Below are positions 34,150 to 43,572 of a DNA stretch of 64,000 bases, in pieces. The stretch is taken from the NCBI GenBank assembly GCA_031422315.1, contig JANOQN010000056.1:62001-126000 (forward strand), in the 5' to 3' direction. A program made the translations under genes and the position numbers. The notes under the pieces were generated by a model that searched no databases, was not told the origin of the DNA, and worked only from the letters and a program-made list of their open reading frames with translations. Source of the DNA: JANNYA01 sp031422315 (GTDB lineage Bacteria > Pseudomonadota > Gammaproteobacteria > Xanthomonadales > SZUA-5). Within the stretch, counting starts at the first letter, position 1. The number at the start of each line of letters is the position of its first letter.

Positions 34150-35985
34150 ATGACCGATATAAAAACGTTGACCTTTGCTGAGCTTGGTCTGCCCGAAAAA
34201 ATGCTGAAAGCGATTGCCGCTGTCGGCTATGAGACGCCCTCGCCAATTCAGGCGGAGACCATTCCGCCGCTGCTTCAAGGCCGCGATGTTTTAGGTCAAG
34301 CACAAACCGGCACCGGTAAAACCGCCGCGTTCGCACTGCCCATACTTGCGAAGATGGATCTGAGCCGTAAAGGCATTCAAGCTTTGGTTTTAACGCCGAC
34401 ACGTGAGCTTGCCATTCAAGTTGCTGAAGCGTTTCAAACCTACGCCAGCCAAATGCCAGGCTTCCATGTATTGCCAATTTACGGCGGACAAAGCTACGGC
34501 CCGCAGCTCAAAGGTTTGCAGCGCGGCGCGCACGTGGTGGTCGGTACGCCGGGCCGGGTACAAGATCATATTGATCGTGGTTCGCTGGATCTATCGAAAT
34601 TGACCAACGTTGTGCTGGATGAAGCCGATGAAATGCTGCGCATGGGCTTTCAAGAAGCGGTCGAATCGATCTTGACCAACACGCCGAAAACCCGTCAAGT
34701 TGCGCTGTTTTCCGCCACCATGCCGCGCCCTATTGCGCGCATCGCCGAAACGCATTTGAAAGATCCGGTTCGTATCTCAATTGAAGCGAAAACCCAAACC
34801 GCGAGCAGCGTTCGCCAACGTTACTGGTTCGTTAGCGGCCTGCATAAGTTAGACGCGCTGACGCGGATTTTGGAAGCTGAAGCCTTTGAAGCCATGATCG
34901 TGTTCACCCGCACTAAAATCGGCACCGAAGAGCTAGCTGACAAATTGACCGCGCGCGGATTTTCCGCCGCTGCGATCAATGGCGATGTGGTGCAAGCACT
35001 TCGCGAACGTTTAATCCAGCGCTTAAAAGATGGCTCGCTCGATATTTTAGTGGCCACTGACGTTGCTGCGCGCGGGCTGGACGTTGATCGCATTTCGCAC
35101 GTCATTAACTACGATATTCCGGTCGATACCGAGTCATATGTGCATCGCATTGGCCGCACGGGGCGCGCGGGCAAATCCGGCGATGCTATTTTGTTTGTTA
35201 CGCCACGTGAAAAAGGCCTGCTGCGCGCGATTGAGCGCACCACTCGGCAAACGATTGAGCCGATGCAGCTGCCGAGCGCGTCGGATGTCAACGACATTCG
35301 TATTTCGCGCTTTAAGCAAAAAATCGTCGATACGATGTCAGCCGGCGGTTTGGAAGGCTTCCAAGGTATTATTGATTCACTTGAAACCGAAAAGAATATT
35401 CCTGCGCGTGAAATTGCTGCAGCCTTGGCAAAACTCGCCAATGGCGATAAGCCGCTGCTGTTGAAGGGGGACGCTGACGTTCCTATGCCTGCCTATGAGC
35501 GTACTGATCGACCTGAGCGTACCGAACGCCCTGACCGCGGCGAACGCCCAGCCCGTTTTGAGCGCACAGATAGACCCGAGCGCACCGAACGCGCCCCGCG
35601 CGCTGCGCGTTTTGATGAGGATGACGCACCGCGCAAACCCTCAGGCCCGCGTAGTGATGTCGATAAAGAATCTTTCAAGCTGGCGGTTGGCCGCGTGCAT
35701 GACGTCAAACCTGGGCAGATTGTCGGCGCGATTGCCAACGAAGCCGGGTTGGAAAGCCAGCACATTGGCAAGATCGATATCTTTGAAGACTACACGCTGA
35801 TCGACTTGCCCAAAGGCATGCCAGCGGAGGTGTTTCAGCACCTCAAGCGCACCCGTGTGGCAGGCCAAGCGCTGCATATCGAAAAGTGGGATGGCAAACA
35901 CACGGGCAGCGGCGCCAGCGATCGGCCCGCACCGCGTAAATTTGAGCGCTCCGAAGGCAAGGCTAAGCTTAACTATCGGCGCTAG
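34150..35985 (+). CDS. deaD: DEAD-box ATP-dependent RNA helicase (DeaD/CsdA-like)
   Basis: ATG 34150 gives 611 residues (an upstream TTG 34135 is in frame but less likely). The RecA domains show the Q motif ('PSPIQAETIPPLL'), 'AQTGTGKTAAF', 'PTRELAIQ', 'TPGR', 'DEADEML', 'SAT', 'ATDVAARGLDVD' and 'HRIGRTGRAG'. A dimerisation-like segment follows, then a low-complexity linker of repeated Arg/Glu/Pro/Thr units (about 450-495), and the DbpA/CsdA RNA-binding domain ('VGRVHDVKPGQIVGAIANEA', 'IDIFEDYTLIDLPKGM'). Such helicases help ribosome assembly and mRNA decay, especially in the cold. Confidence 0.93.
   Translation: MTDIKTLTFAELGLPEKMLKAIAAVGYETPSPIQAETIPPLLQGRDVLGQAQTGTGKTAAFALPILAKMDLSRKGIQALVLTPTRELAIQVAEAFQTYASQMPGFHVLPIYGGQSYGPQLKGLQRGAHVVVGTPGRVQDHIDRGSLDLSKLTNVVLDEADEMLRMGFQEAVESILTNTPKTRQVALFSATMPRPIARIAETHLKDPVRISIEAKTQTASSVRQRYWFVSGLHKLDALTRILEAEAFEAMIVFTRTKIGTEELADKLTARGFSAAAINGDVVQALRERLIQRLKDGSLDILVATDVAARGLDVDRISHVINYDIPVDTESYVHRIGRTGRAGKSGDAILFVTPREKGLLRAIERTTRQTIEPMQLPSASDVNDIRISRFKQKIVDTMSAGGLEGFQGIIDSLETEKNIPAREIAAALAKLANGDKPLLLKGDADVPMPAYERTDRPERTERPDRGERPARFERTDRPERTERAPRAARFDEDDAPRKPSGPRSDVDKESFKLAVGRVHDVKPGQIVGAIANEAGLESQHIGKIDIFEDYTLIDLPKGMPAEVFQHLKRTRVAGQALHIEKWDGKHTGSGASDRPAPRKFERSEGKAKLNYRR
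35490..35610 (+). repeat. Imperfect tandem repeat in the helicase linker
   Basis: Within the helicase gene the DNA repeats units coding for versions of 'ERTDRPERTER' two to three times, separated by 'PDRGERPARF'. The repeats are imperfect. They make a basic/acidic alternating linker between the helicase core and the RNA-binding domain, and repeat number could vary between strains. Confidence 0.6.
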
Positions 35986-36020
35986 AGGTTTTCGATAGCG
36001 CTTTAAGCGGTTTCATAACG

Positions 36021-36944
36021 TTGAACAAGACGGCCTCACCTGAATCACAGAACGAATTGCTCCAGCGCGCCGCTCCGGGGCTTTTTGTTCTGCTGTGGAG
36101 TACCGGATTTATTGGTTCAAAATTTGGCTCGCTGTATGCCGAGCCTTTTACCATGACTTCCATTCGCATGAGCTTAGTGGTGTTGCTGCTATTGGCAATT
36201 ATCACCGTGAGCCGCGCGCCTTGGCCGAAAACTAGGGCTGAATTTGCACATTTGATCGTGGTTGGCCTGCTGGTACATGCCTGCTATTTGTGCGGCGTTT
36301 TGTATGCGCTGCGTTTGGGCGTTTCGGCCTCGTTTGTTGCAATGATTGCGGGAATTCAACCTATCCTTACCGCCGTTCTGGGCTTTTGTTTTTTTGGAGA
36401 AGCGCTGCGCGCGCTGCAATGGCTGGGTATGGCGCTGGGCTTGAGCGGCGTGCTCATTGTGATTGGCGCTAAATTTGGTTTCGCCGACGTTGCTCATTTG
36501 CCGATTAGCGGCATCCTGGCGGCGTGTACGGGTTTGCTTGGAATCACACTCGGCACCCTGTATCAAAAACGTTATTGCACGCAGATTGATCTTCGAACGA
36601 GTGGCATCGTGCAATACAGCGCCACCGCACTCGCTTGTTTGGCTTGCGCATTCGCATTTGAGACCAGGGAAGTCAACTGGACGCAAACGTTTATTGCGAC
36701 CATCTTTTGGCTGGCGATGGTGCTATCGATTGGCGCAATTGGCCTGCTGTTTTACATGATCCGCCATGGCGGCACCGCAAGCGTCGCAAGCTTGTTTTTT
36801 CTAACGCCATCGGTCACGGCGGTCATGGCCTATATTTGCTTTGGTGAAAACCTGAGCCTGCTTGCGGTGCTTGGATTTGTGGTGACTGCAGTTGGGGTTG
36901 CTTTGGTGTTGAGCGCTCCAACGCCAGACGCGCGAACGAACTGA
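36021..36944 (+). CDS. EamA/DMT-superfamily transporter
   Basis: The 307-residue protein has about ten transmembrane helices in two EamA halves: 'LFVLLWSTGFIGSKFGSLYAE' (quoted in part: LLWSTGFIGSKFG) opens the first, and 'AACTGLLGITLGTLYQKRY' and a terminal 'FLTPSVTAVMAYICFGENL' mark the second. It starts at TTG 36021; no ATG fits the conserved start. Members export amino acids, drugs or metabolites; the substrate is not predictable. It converges with the nucleotidyltransferase gene 25 bases downstream. Confidence 0.85.
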   Translation: MNKTASPESQNELLQRAAPGLFVLLWSTGFIGSKFGSLYAEPFTMTSIRMSLVVLLLLAIITVSRAPWPKTRAEFAHLIVVGLLVHACYLCGVLYALRLGVSASFVAMIAGIQPILTAVLGFCFFGEALRALQWLGMALGLSGVLIVIGAKFGFADVAHLPISGILAACTGLLGITLGTLYQKRYCTQIDLRTSGIVQYSATALACLACAFAFETREVNWTQTFIATIFWLAMVLSIGAIGLLFYMIRHGGTASVASLFFLTPSVTAVMAYICFGENLSLLAVLGFVVTAVGVALVLSAPTPDARTN

Positions 36945-36969
36945 CGGGTTTGCGGTCTACTAAATTTTG

Positions 36970-37515
36970 CTATTCGGCGTTGCCAGAAAAGATTTCTTCC
37001 AGACCAAAGGCCACCTTGGCAGGGATTTTTGCCAGCGGATAAAACGCAGCTAGAATCTCTAGCGCGTGCCCATAGTCGGATATTTTCAGAATATGTCCCA
37101 GCGCGCGGATATCCTGCACATCTTGCGCGCCGCCATCAAGGCGCATCGCCATACATTTCATATCGAAGACATACTCCGCGCTCGGAAGAAAAACGCGCAA
37201 CCCGGTGCCATTTTGAGCTTTGAACTGTTCCATTAACAGAAGCGTTTCTCCCGCCGACAGGTATCCTTTTACTGCGTCATTTAGCCAATCTTCCGGCCAG
37301 GCGTTTTCCGCTGCAACTTGTGAAATTAACTTGCGAACGTAGGCGGCGTTACCTCTAATTACCGCATCAACATCTCGGGTGGCTTGGCGCAAATCAAATG
37401 CAATCGACACCGCTGCACCACCGTAGATTGCTAGGTCGATCAGCATGCCGTCCGACTTGGCCCGCCTATCAAACGTACCTAGCGCGTCAAGAATGGCAGA
37501 TTTAGTCAGTAACAT
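36970..37515 (-). CDS. Nucleotidyltransferase-fold protein (DUF6036/AbiEii-like)
   Basis: ATG 37515 gives 181 residues; a longer frame from 37569 overlaps the partner gene more. The core nucleotidyltransferase pattern is 'IYGGAAVSIAFDLRQATRDVDAVI' (quoted in parts: IYGGAAVSI, TRDVDAVI), i.e. a GG-A loop followed by the DxD metal pair, with a later 'YVFDMKCMAMR' giving the third Asp and a conserved Lys. Relatives include AbiEii toxins and other polymerase-beta-like toxins. It overlaps the end of the upstream gene by 14 bases, which argues for paired expression. Confidence 0.75.
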   Translation of the reverse strand: MLLTKSAILDALGTFDRRAKSDGMLIDLAIYGGAAVSIAFDLRQATRDVDAVIRGNAAYVRKLISQVAAENAWPEDWLNDAVKGYLSAGETLLLMEQFKAQNGTGLRVFLPSAEYVFDMKCMAMRLDGGAQDVQDIRALGHILKISDYGHALEILAAFYPLAKIPAKVAFGLEEIFSGNAE

Positions 37516-37951
37516 GCGCTTCCACGGTATAGCCGACGCTATCGCGACGCGGTCGATACAAAGGATCAAGCTCGACGAAGATCATTCTGCGCCTAAACGC
37601 CGCAGGGCTCTGGGCAATCAGCATGGCTTTCAATGACTCCAAACCGCATGGAAAAAATGCGCGCTTCAAAAAACGCGATGGCGCGTGTACCCATGCCGGC
37701 ACCTTTAATTCGTATCGCAGCGCGAGGTGCTCAGCAACGCTGGCGATGTAGGCATTTTCAGTTGGCTCCACCAGTTCTATAGGCGCTTGAGCCAGCATTG
37801 CCGCGCGCCGATGCGGGTCTTGCTCACTATAGAAGCTGTCTAAGAATTCGCGTATCCAGGCATAAAAGCTGCCGTGGCTCAAAGCAAGCTGCGCTACCGC
37901 CGCAAGTGTTTTGGGACGCTGCGTGCTATCAAGTTCGTTCGCGTGGTTCAT
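37502..37951 (-). CDS. Uncharacterised partner of the nucleotidyltransferase
   Basis: I do not recognise a named family. The 149-residue, mainly alpha-helical protein ('TLAAVAQLALSHGSFYAWIREF', quoted in part: AQLALSHGSFYAW) ends with a conserved-looking 'AFRRRMIFVELDPLYRPR'. No HTH, signal peptide or membrane segment is evident. Its 3' end overlaps the nucleotidyltransferase start by 14 bases, an arrangement like antitoxin before toxin, so it may be a regulator or binding partner. That is inference from layout only. Confidence 0.7.
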   Translation of the reverse strand: MNHANELDSTQRPKTLAAVAQLALSHGSFYAWIREFLDSFYSEQDPHRRAAMLAQAPIELVEPTENAYIASVAEHLALRYELKVPAWVHAPSRFLKRAFFPCGLESLKAMLIAQSPAAFRRRMIFVELDPLYRPRRDSVGYTVEAHVTD

Positions 37952-37957
37952 GGTTAG

Positions 37958-38821
37958 CTACGCAGCTTCACGCAGCTCAGCCTGCGGATTCACTGCGCTA
38001 AACCGGCCCGCATTAAGCTCAATATCCGCAATCGCAATATTCGGGTCATGCGTAAAAAATAGCCGAGTTTGACGGCTGTGCAGTGCGGTCAATAATTCCC
38101 GTTTTTCATCAATCAGCATTTCCGGAAAGCGATCGTAGCCCATAGTGACGGGCAAATGCACCCAAGCTGCGCCAGGAATTAAGTCGGCGCAAAACAGCAC
38201 GCCTTGATTTTCCGAATCACCGATTATTTCCGCCAGCATTAAACCCGGTGTGTGGCCATGGCTATAGTGAAATCGAACGCTAGCGCCAAGCTCATCAGAA
38301 AATTCGCCTTGTACTCGGCTCAGCCGCCCAGATTGCTCAAGCAGCGGCTGCAGCTCTGCGATAAACGAGGCACGATCGCGCGCGTGCGGGGTGATTGCTC
38401 GATCCCAGCAGGCCTGGCTGACCAAATAGCGCGCGTTCGGGAACAATAGCCGTGCGGAATGATCCGGCTGCCAGGGCGCTAATAGCCCGCCCGCATGATC
38501 GAAATGCAGATGGCTCAGCACCACCACGTCAATATCAGCGTCCGTCAAACCCAGTGCGGCTAAGGAGTCCAGCAAGACATGCTGCGGTTCGACCACGCCA
38601 AAGCGTTCGCGCATTTTGGGATCGAAAAACGCGCCGATGCCGGTTTCAAAAAGCACGGTTTTGCCGTTTAATCCGCGCGCTAACAGGCAGCGGCAGGCCA
38701 GCGGTACGCGGTGCTCATGATCGGGTGCTAACCATTTTGACCACATCGCGCGCGGCACATTGCCAAACATCGCGCCGCCATCTAGGCGCTGGGAATTGCC
38801 CATCAGGGAAGAGAGCTGCAT
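37958..38821 (-). CDS. Metallo-beta-lactamase-fold hydrolase
   Basis: The 287-residue protein carries the zinc motif 'LSHLHFDHAGGLL' (HxHxDH), with further ligands at 'HYSHGHTPGLML' (His), 'FCADLIPG' (Asp) and 'LFFTHDPN' (His). The layout resembles the AHL-lactonase/quinolone-signal type subgroup of the MBL superfamily, but substrate cannot be assigned. There is no signal peptide, so it is probably cytoplasmic. It sits 6 bases upstream of the nucleotidyltransferase partner gene and may be co-transcribed with that pair. It diverges from the MacA-like gene. Confidence 0.85.
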   Translation of the reverse strand: MQLSSLMGNSQRLDGGAMFGNVPRAMWSKWLAPDHEHRVPLACRCLLARGLNGKTVLFETGIGAFFDPKMRERFGVVEPQHVLLDSLAALGLTDADIDVVVLSHLHFDHAGGLLAPWQPDHSARLLFPNARYLVSQACWDRAITPHARDRASFIAELQPLLEQSGRLSRVQGEFSDELGASVRFHYSHGHTPGLMLAEIIGDSENQGVLFCADLIPGAAWVHLPVTMGYDRFPEMLIDEKRELLTALHSRQTRLFFTHDPNIAIADIELNAGRFSAVNPQAELREAA

Positions 38822-39058
38822 GGTAGACCTCCGATTTGAATGGACTGGGTAGATAGTACGACCTGATTGGCGATTGTGTTGAACAGTTTTCGCGCTCCAC
38901 TAGGCTGAGGCAACAGTTTGAGTGAGCGCTGGCAGCGTGGAATCCCAATTCCGCAACAGCTCGAGCAACGCAAGCGATCCAATTACACTGGAAATGCAAG
39001 GCCACTCCCGCAACCAAGGCGCATATCGGTGCTGGCACAGCGCTTGCATAGGCCGCGC

Positions 39059-40315
39059 ATGGACATCAATCGACCCGACTTAAAAGCCGCAAAACTGCGC
39101 AAACGCTGGATGTGGGGCGGCGTGGCTGCCGTATTCGGCTGCGCTGCGATTTATGGCGCTTGGAACTTAAAACCCGCAGCGCCGACTTTGGAAAAATCGG
39201 CAATTTGGAGTAACACCGTTAAACGCGGGCCCATGATGATTGAAGTGCGTGGCCCAGGCGTTTTGCTGCCTAAAGAAATTCGTTGGATAGCCGCAGAAAG
39301 TGCGGCTCGGGTTGAGCGCATATTGGTTAAACCAGGGGCTGTGGTGCAGGCCGATACTGTGCTGCTAGTGCTGTCTGACGAGGCGGTCATGGATGCTTTG
39401 CTGACCGCGAAAACCGTGGTTACTGCGGCAAAAGCCGATCTTGCCGCGCAGCGCATGCAGCTCAAAAGCCAGCATTTGGATCAGCGTGCGACATTTGCGC
39501 AAACGCAGGCGGATTTGGTGCTGGCGCGTTTGCAATCTGAAGCGCAAAAAGAACTCGCGGAAAAAGGCGTGATCGCGGCGATCGAGTTCAAACGCACCGA
39601 GCTGGCGCGTGAGCAGCTGGAGCTGCGCGTAGGTTTGGAGCGCGAACGCATGGCGAATGCATTGCTGACCATCGATGCGCAGCTGGACGCTTCCAAAGCG
39701 CGACTGGCGCAGCTGGAAAATACGCTGCAATTGCGCCAGCGCTTGGTGGATGGTTTGCAGGTGAAAGCCGGAATTGCCGGGGTTTTGCAGCAAATTGCCG
39801 TCGAAGAAGGCCAGCAAGTGGCCAGCGGTTTGAACTTGGCCAGAGTCGCGCGCCCCGATGCGCTGATGGCGGCGCTAAAGATTCCGGAAACTCAAGCGAA
39901 AGACGTGCTAATCGACCAAGCCGTGCGCGTCGATACGCGTAACGGAATAGTGCAGGGCCGAGTGATTCGGATTGACCCTGCCGTCACTTTGGGTGCAGTG
40001 CAGGTCGATGTGGAGCTAATCAGTCCGCTGCCCGCCGGCGCAAGGCCAGATTTATCGGTCGATGGCATTATTGAAATCGCCAGCCTAGCCAACGTGCTCT
40101 ATGTAGAGCGGCCTGCATCTGGACAGCCAAATGGGAAAACTTCACTGTTTAGATTCACGGTGCCGGCCGATCAGCACGCGGTGCGCGTTGACGTTAGCTT
40201 AGGGCAAGCCTCGGTGAGTTTTATTGAAGTGCGCGCTGGCTTAAACGAGGGGGATCAAGTGATTTTGTCCGATACCTCGCAATTTGATCGCTTTAATCGG
40301 ATTCGCGTGCGCTGA
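39059..40315 (+). CDS. HlyD/MacA-like periplasmic adaptor protein
   Basis: ATG 39059 gives 418 residues; a longer frame from 38918 is probably not used. One transmembrane anchor (about 16-36) is followed by a lipoyl half-motif ('VERILVKPGAVVQADTVLLV'), a long coiled-coil hairpin (about 110-230, Ala/Gln/Leu/Lys rich), the second lipoyl half ('GLQVKAGIAGVLQQIAVEEG'), and beta-barrel and membrane-proximal domains. It is the adaptor for the ABC ATPase and permease that follow, making a MacAB-like unit. No outer-membrane channel gene is next to it. Confidence 0.87.
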   Translation: MDINRPDLKAAKLRKRWMWGGVAAVFGCAAIYGAWNLKPAAPTLEKSAIWSNTVKRGPMMIEVRGPGVLLPKEIRWIAAESAARVERILVKPGAVVQADTVLLVLSDEAVMDALLTAKTVVTAAKADLAAQRMQLKSQHLDQRATFAQTQADLVLARLQSEAQKELAEKGVIAAIEFKRTELAREQLELRVGLERERMANALLTIDAQLDASKARLAQLENTLQLRQRLVDGLQVKAGIAGVLQQIAVEEGQQVASGLNLARVARPDALMAALKIPETQAKDVLIDQAVRVDTRNGIVQGRVIRIDPAVTLGAVQVDVELISPLPAGARPDLSVDGIIEIASLANVLYVERPASGQPNGKTSLFRFTVPADQHAVRVDVSLGQASVSFIEVRAGLNEGDQVILSDTSQFDRFNRIRVR

Positions 40316-40374
40316 GGCATTTCAAGATCCTAACCGCAAGCATGTAAGCAGTTCTTCTTTCGCATTTTTAACCT

Positions 40375-41154
40375 ATGATCGACCACAAAGAGCCACCAGC
40401 CATGACGCAAGCGCCGATGAATTTGATTAACTTAAGTAACGTCGCCAAAGTATTTTTGGCAGATGAAATTGAAACGCATGCGCTATCAGATGTGCATTTG
40501 AGTATCAACAAAGGCGAATACGTATCGATCAGCGGGCCCTCAGGCTGCGGCAAATCAACGCTGTTATCTTTACTTGGCTTGCTCGATACGCCGAGCAGCG
40601 GTAGCTACAGCTTGAACGGGGTGAACGCTGAAAAGCTGACCCCGAATGAGCGCGCGCGCATCCGCAATAAAGAGATTGGCTTTGTGTTTCAGGCATTCAA
40701 TTTGATTGGTGATTTGAGCGTGTTGGAAAACGTCGAGCTGCCGCTGACTTACCGGCCCGGCACCGCGAAATCCGAGCGTCGTGATCGCGCGGTGGCGGCC
40801 TTAGAAAAAGTCGGTATGGGGCACAGAGTCAGCCATTTTCCTTCACAATTATCCGGCGGTCAGCAGCAGCGCGTCGCAGTGGCCCGCGCGCTGGTGGGTG
40901 ATCCTTCAATCCTGCTTGCCGATGAGCCGACCGGAAATTTAGATAGCAAAAACGGCGAGTCGGTAATGGGCTTGCTCAAAGAGCTGCATCAAGCCGGTGC
41001 CACGATTTGCATGGTGACGCATGATCCGCGCTACGCCGATTTTGCCGATCGCATTATTCACATGTTTGATGGCCGTATCGTGGATGAAGATACCTTAGTC
41101 AAGCTGCGCGAAGAAGAAGATGTGCGCTTAAGCAAGCTGCGCGGGCGCGCTTGA
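40375..41154 (+). CDS. MacB/LolD-type ABC transporter ATP-binding protein
   Basis: A 259-residue ATPase (ATG 40402 is an alternative start, 9 codons in). Walker A 'GPSGCGKSTL', Q-loop 'FVFQAFNLIGDLS', signature 'LSGGQQQRVAVARAL', Walker B 'ILLADEPTGNLD' and H-loop 'MVTHDPRYAD' are all intact. The 'EPTGNLDS' form and 'LSPGEYVSISGPSG'-like context (here INKGEYVSISGPSG) are those of the LolD/MacB family. It is followed after 27 bases by the permease gene. Confidence 0.93.
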   Translation: MIDHKEPPAMTQAPMNLINLSNVAKVFLADEIETHALSDVHLSINKGEYVSISGPSGCGKSTLLSLLGLLDTPSSGSYSLNGVNAEKLTPNERARIRNKEIGFVFQAFNLIGDLSVLENVELPLTYRPGTAKSERRDRAVAALEKVGMGHRVSHFPSQLSGGQQQRVAVARALVGDPSILLADEPTGNLDSKNGESVMGLLKELHQAGATICMVTHDPRYADFADRIIHMFDGRIVDEDTLVKLREEEDVRLSKLRGRA

Positions 41155-41181
41155 TGACAGCTGCTTAACGACGCCTGTTTG

Positions 41182-43572
41182 ATGCGCGCACTGCTCGATT
41201 TATTGACCGAAGCCTGGCATGCCATTCGCGGCTCGCCAGGGTTATCAGTGCTCGCATTTTTGATTTTGTGCGTAGGTTGGGTTAGCTCAATCACCGGCAT
41301 TGGCATGGCCTATGTGTTTAGCACCAGCGAGCAGCGCGCACTGCCAGCACACTTTAAAATCATCGGTGAAACTGAAGGCGCAGCCAGCGGTTTTATTTGG
41401 GGCGCTGACGCGATAGCGCTTAGGCAGCAGCTGCCGGAGCCTTTGCTGAGTAGGAGTATTATGGTGCGCTCGCGCTGGCTCAATGTCAGCGATGGTTTTC
41501 GCCCTAGCCAAGTAGAAGGCACCTGGATTGACGGCCCTTTGTTTGAAGAATTGGGCTGGACTATGGCACTCGGGCGCGGGTTTAACGATGCTGAGCGCAC
41601 GGGCAAGCGCCCGGTCATGATTATCAGTCACCGATTTTGGAAGTCGCAGTTTGCCGGCGCTGCAGACGTTATTGGCAAATTGCTAAAAATTGACGGGCTT
41701 AGCCGAGAAGTCGTTGGCGTTTTGCCGCCATTTCGAGCATTTCCGTTTCACCAGCAAATCTATTTGCCTACCCAGATGGACGCCGAATCGCCGTTGACGA
41801 AACGCTACGTTATGCTGCTGCTAAACGCCGCGCCAGAACAACTGCTTGCATTAGATAGCTCGATCCAGGCGTTCAATCAAGCCGCATTGAAAAAGCTCGG
41901 AGCTGGCAAAGGCCAAGCGCGGCAAGTTAGTGCGCGCAATTTGCTTGAAACCGGCTTTAATAGAGAATCTAAGCTGGTGATTGGCTTGATGATGTTTTTA
42001 TCCCAGTTGCTGATGTTCGTTGCAGCTTGCAACGCCGGTGGTTTGCTGCTGATTCGCTGGGTGCTGCGGAGCGCGGAGCTCGCCACCCGCGCATCGCTAG
42101 GCGCTACGGTAAAGCGTTTAGCCGCAGCGGCGCTTGCGCAGGCGCTACTGATTGCCGCCGTGGCGCTGGCGGTTGCACTCGTTATTTCACGTTTTGTGGC
42201 GGGCTATTTGCAGAGTTTTTTTCACACCAATCAAAATGGCGTACCAGAATACATCCAGTTTGATTTAGGCCTGCGCGGCATCGTTCCGCTGTTATGCGCT
42301 TTGCTGTTGACCGTTACAGTTGTCGCAGCGCCAGTGGTTTGGCGGCTATCAAAAAGCAACTTAAATTCCGAGCTGAAAAAGCGCGAGCGCGGTATGAGCG
42401 CGGATTATCGTTTAGGCAAATTTCTGCTCTGCGTGCAGTGCATATTTGCCGTTGCCAGCGTTGCGGTTGCTATTACCGCGAGCTTGGGCGCGTGGCAGGC
42501 GAAGCGCTTTGACTACGGCGTTACCGGCGAAGGCGTGCTGATGACAACGGTTCGCAGCACTCAGCTCACGGCGCAGAAGGATTTTGCCGAGCAGTTGGCG
42601 CAGCAGCTTAGACTAGAGCAGAGCGTAAGCGCAGTCAGCGTTGGCGTGGCCGTGCCACAAGCGGCGATTTCGATGCGGGACCTACTGGATCCAGACAAAG
42701 ATGCGCCAATGCCGCGAAAAACTGTTGTTTTCGCAGAAGTTGATGGCTATTTTGCTGATGTTTACGGTATTTCACTGAGCGCTGGCCGTTGGTTAACGGT
42801 TGACTCGGGTGTCAAAACATCTGCCGAAGTCGTTATTAATGAATCTCTAGCCGTGGAACGATTTGGCACAGCAAGCGCCGCGATAGGGCAATCGTTGACG
42901 TATTTGGAAGTTGACGGCGAAACAAGGACCAGCGTGCTGATCGTAGGTGTAAGCGGCGCCGCGCGTATGGACGTTGATTTAGCGGCTAAGGAGTTTTTAG
43001 TGTTTGCGCCGGTTAGTAAAAATGCGGTTGCTGCTACGTCTATCAGCATCAAAACCAAATATGCACGGCCGCAATCGCTGATTCCACGTCTTGAGCAGCT
43101 CGCGCTTGAATTGAACGATACGCTGGCGCTGACACCGCCCCGCGTTTATCGGCAGTGGCGCGATGAATCCACGACTGGGTTTGACGTGGTGGCGAATATG
43201 TTTTTGCCCGTTGGGCTCGTCGCCATGCTAATGACCGCCAGCGGCTTAGGCGCGCTGCTCAGCACGATGGTGGCGCAACGCATGCGCGATTGCAGCCTGC
43301 GCCGGGCACTCGGTGCGCCGGGCGTGCAGCTGGTGCGCCCGCTATTGCAATCGCTATGGATCACCTGCGGTGTCGGCGTTGCGCTTGGTTTGGCGATCGC
43401 TGTGCCTTTGACGCAAAAGCTCAACCAAGTGCTCTATTCGGATTCGCTATCCATTGTGCTCATTCTGAGCTTGACGCTACTTATCGTATTCTTAACGCTT
43501 TCGCTCGCCTGCGTGCGACCGCTTTGGCGCGCACTGCACGCCGATCCTATGGAAATCCTGAGGCAAATCTAA
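41182..43572 (+). CDS. FtsX-like ABC permease with two FtsX domains (MacB/ADOP-like)
   Basis: ATG 41182 (TTG 41179 precedes it) gives 796 residues. Two repeated units are visible, each with an N-terminal helix, a MacB-type periplasmic domain and an FtsX block of three helices: TM1 about 15-40, FtsX1 about 265-400, then a fifth helix near 410-435, a second periplasmic domain ('EVDGYFADVYGISLSAGRWL', quoted in part: FADVYGISLSAGRWL) and FtsX2 about 670-790. The final 'PLWRALHADPMEILRQI' is the classic end of this family. It probably works with the adjacent ATPase and adaptor on a periplasmic substrate, perhaps a peptide or lipid. Confidence 0.88.
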   Translation: MRALLDLLTEAWHAIRGSPGLSVLAFLILCVGWVSSITGIGMAYVFSTSEQRALPAHFKIIGETEGAASGFIWGADAIALRQQLPEPLLSRSIMVRSRWLNVSDGFRPSQVEGTWIDGPLFEELGWTMALGRGFNDAERTGKRPVMIISHRFWKSQFAGAADVIGKLLKIDGLSREVVGVLPPFRAFPFHQQIYLPTQMDAESPLTKRYVMLLLNAAPEQLLALDSSIQAFNQAALKKLGAGKGQARQVSARNLLETGFNRESKLVIGLMMFLSQLLMFVAACNAGGLLLIRWVLRSAELATRASLGATVKRLAAAALAQALLIAAVALAVALVISRFVAGYLQSFFHTNQNGVPEYIQFDLGLRGIVPLLCALLLTVTVVAAPVVWRLSKSNLNSELKKRERGMSADYRLGKFLLCVQCIFAVASVAVAITASLGAWQAKRFDYGVTGEGVLMTTVRSTQLTAQKDFAEQLAQQLRLEQSVSAVSVGVAVPQAAISMRDLLDPDKDAPMPRKTVVFAEVDGYFADVYGISLSAGRWLTVDSGVKTSAEVVINESLAVERFGTASAAIGQSLTYLEVDGETRTSVLIVGVSGAARMDVDLAAKEFLVFAPVSKNAVAATSISIKTKYARPQSLIPRLEQLALELNDTLALTPPRVYRQWRDESTTGFDVVANMFLPVGLVAMLMTASGLGALLSTMVAQRMRDCSLRRALGAPGVQLVRPLLQSLWITCGVGVALGLAIAVPLTQKLNQVLYSDSLSIVLILSLTLLIVFLTLSLACVRPLWRALHADPMEILRQI

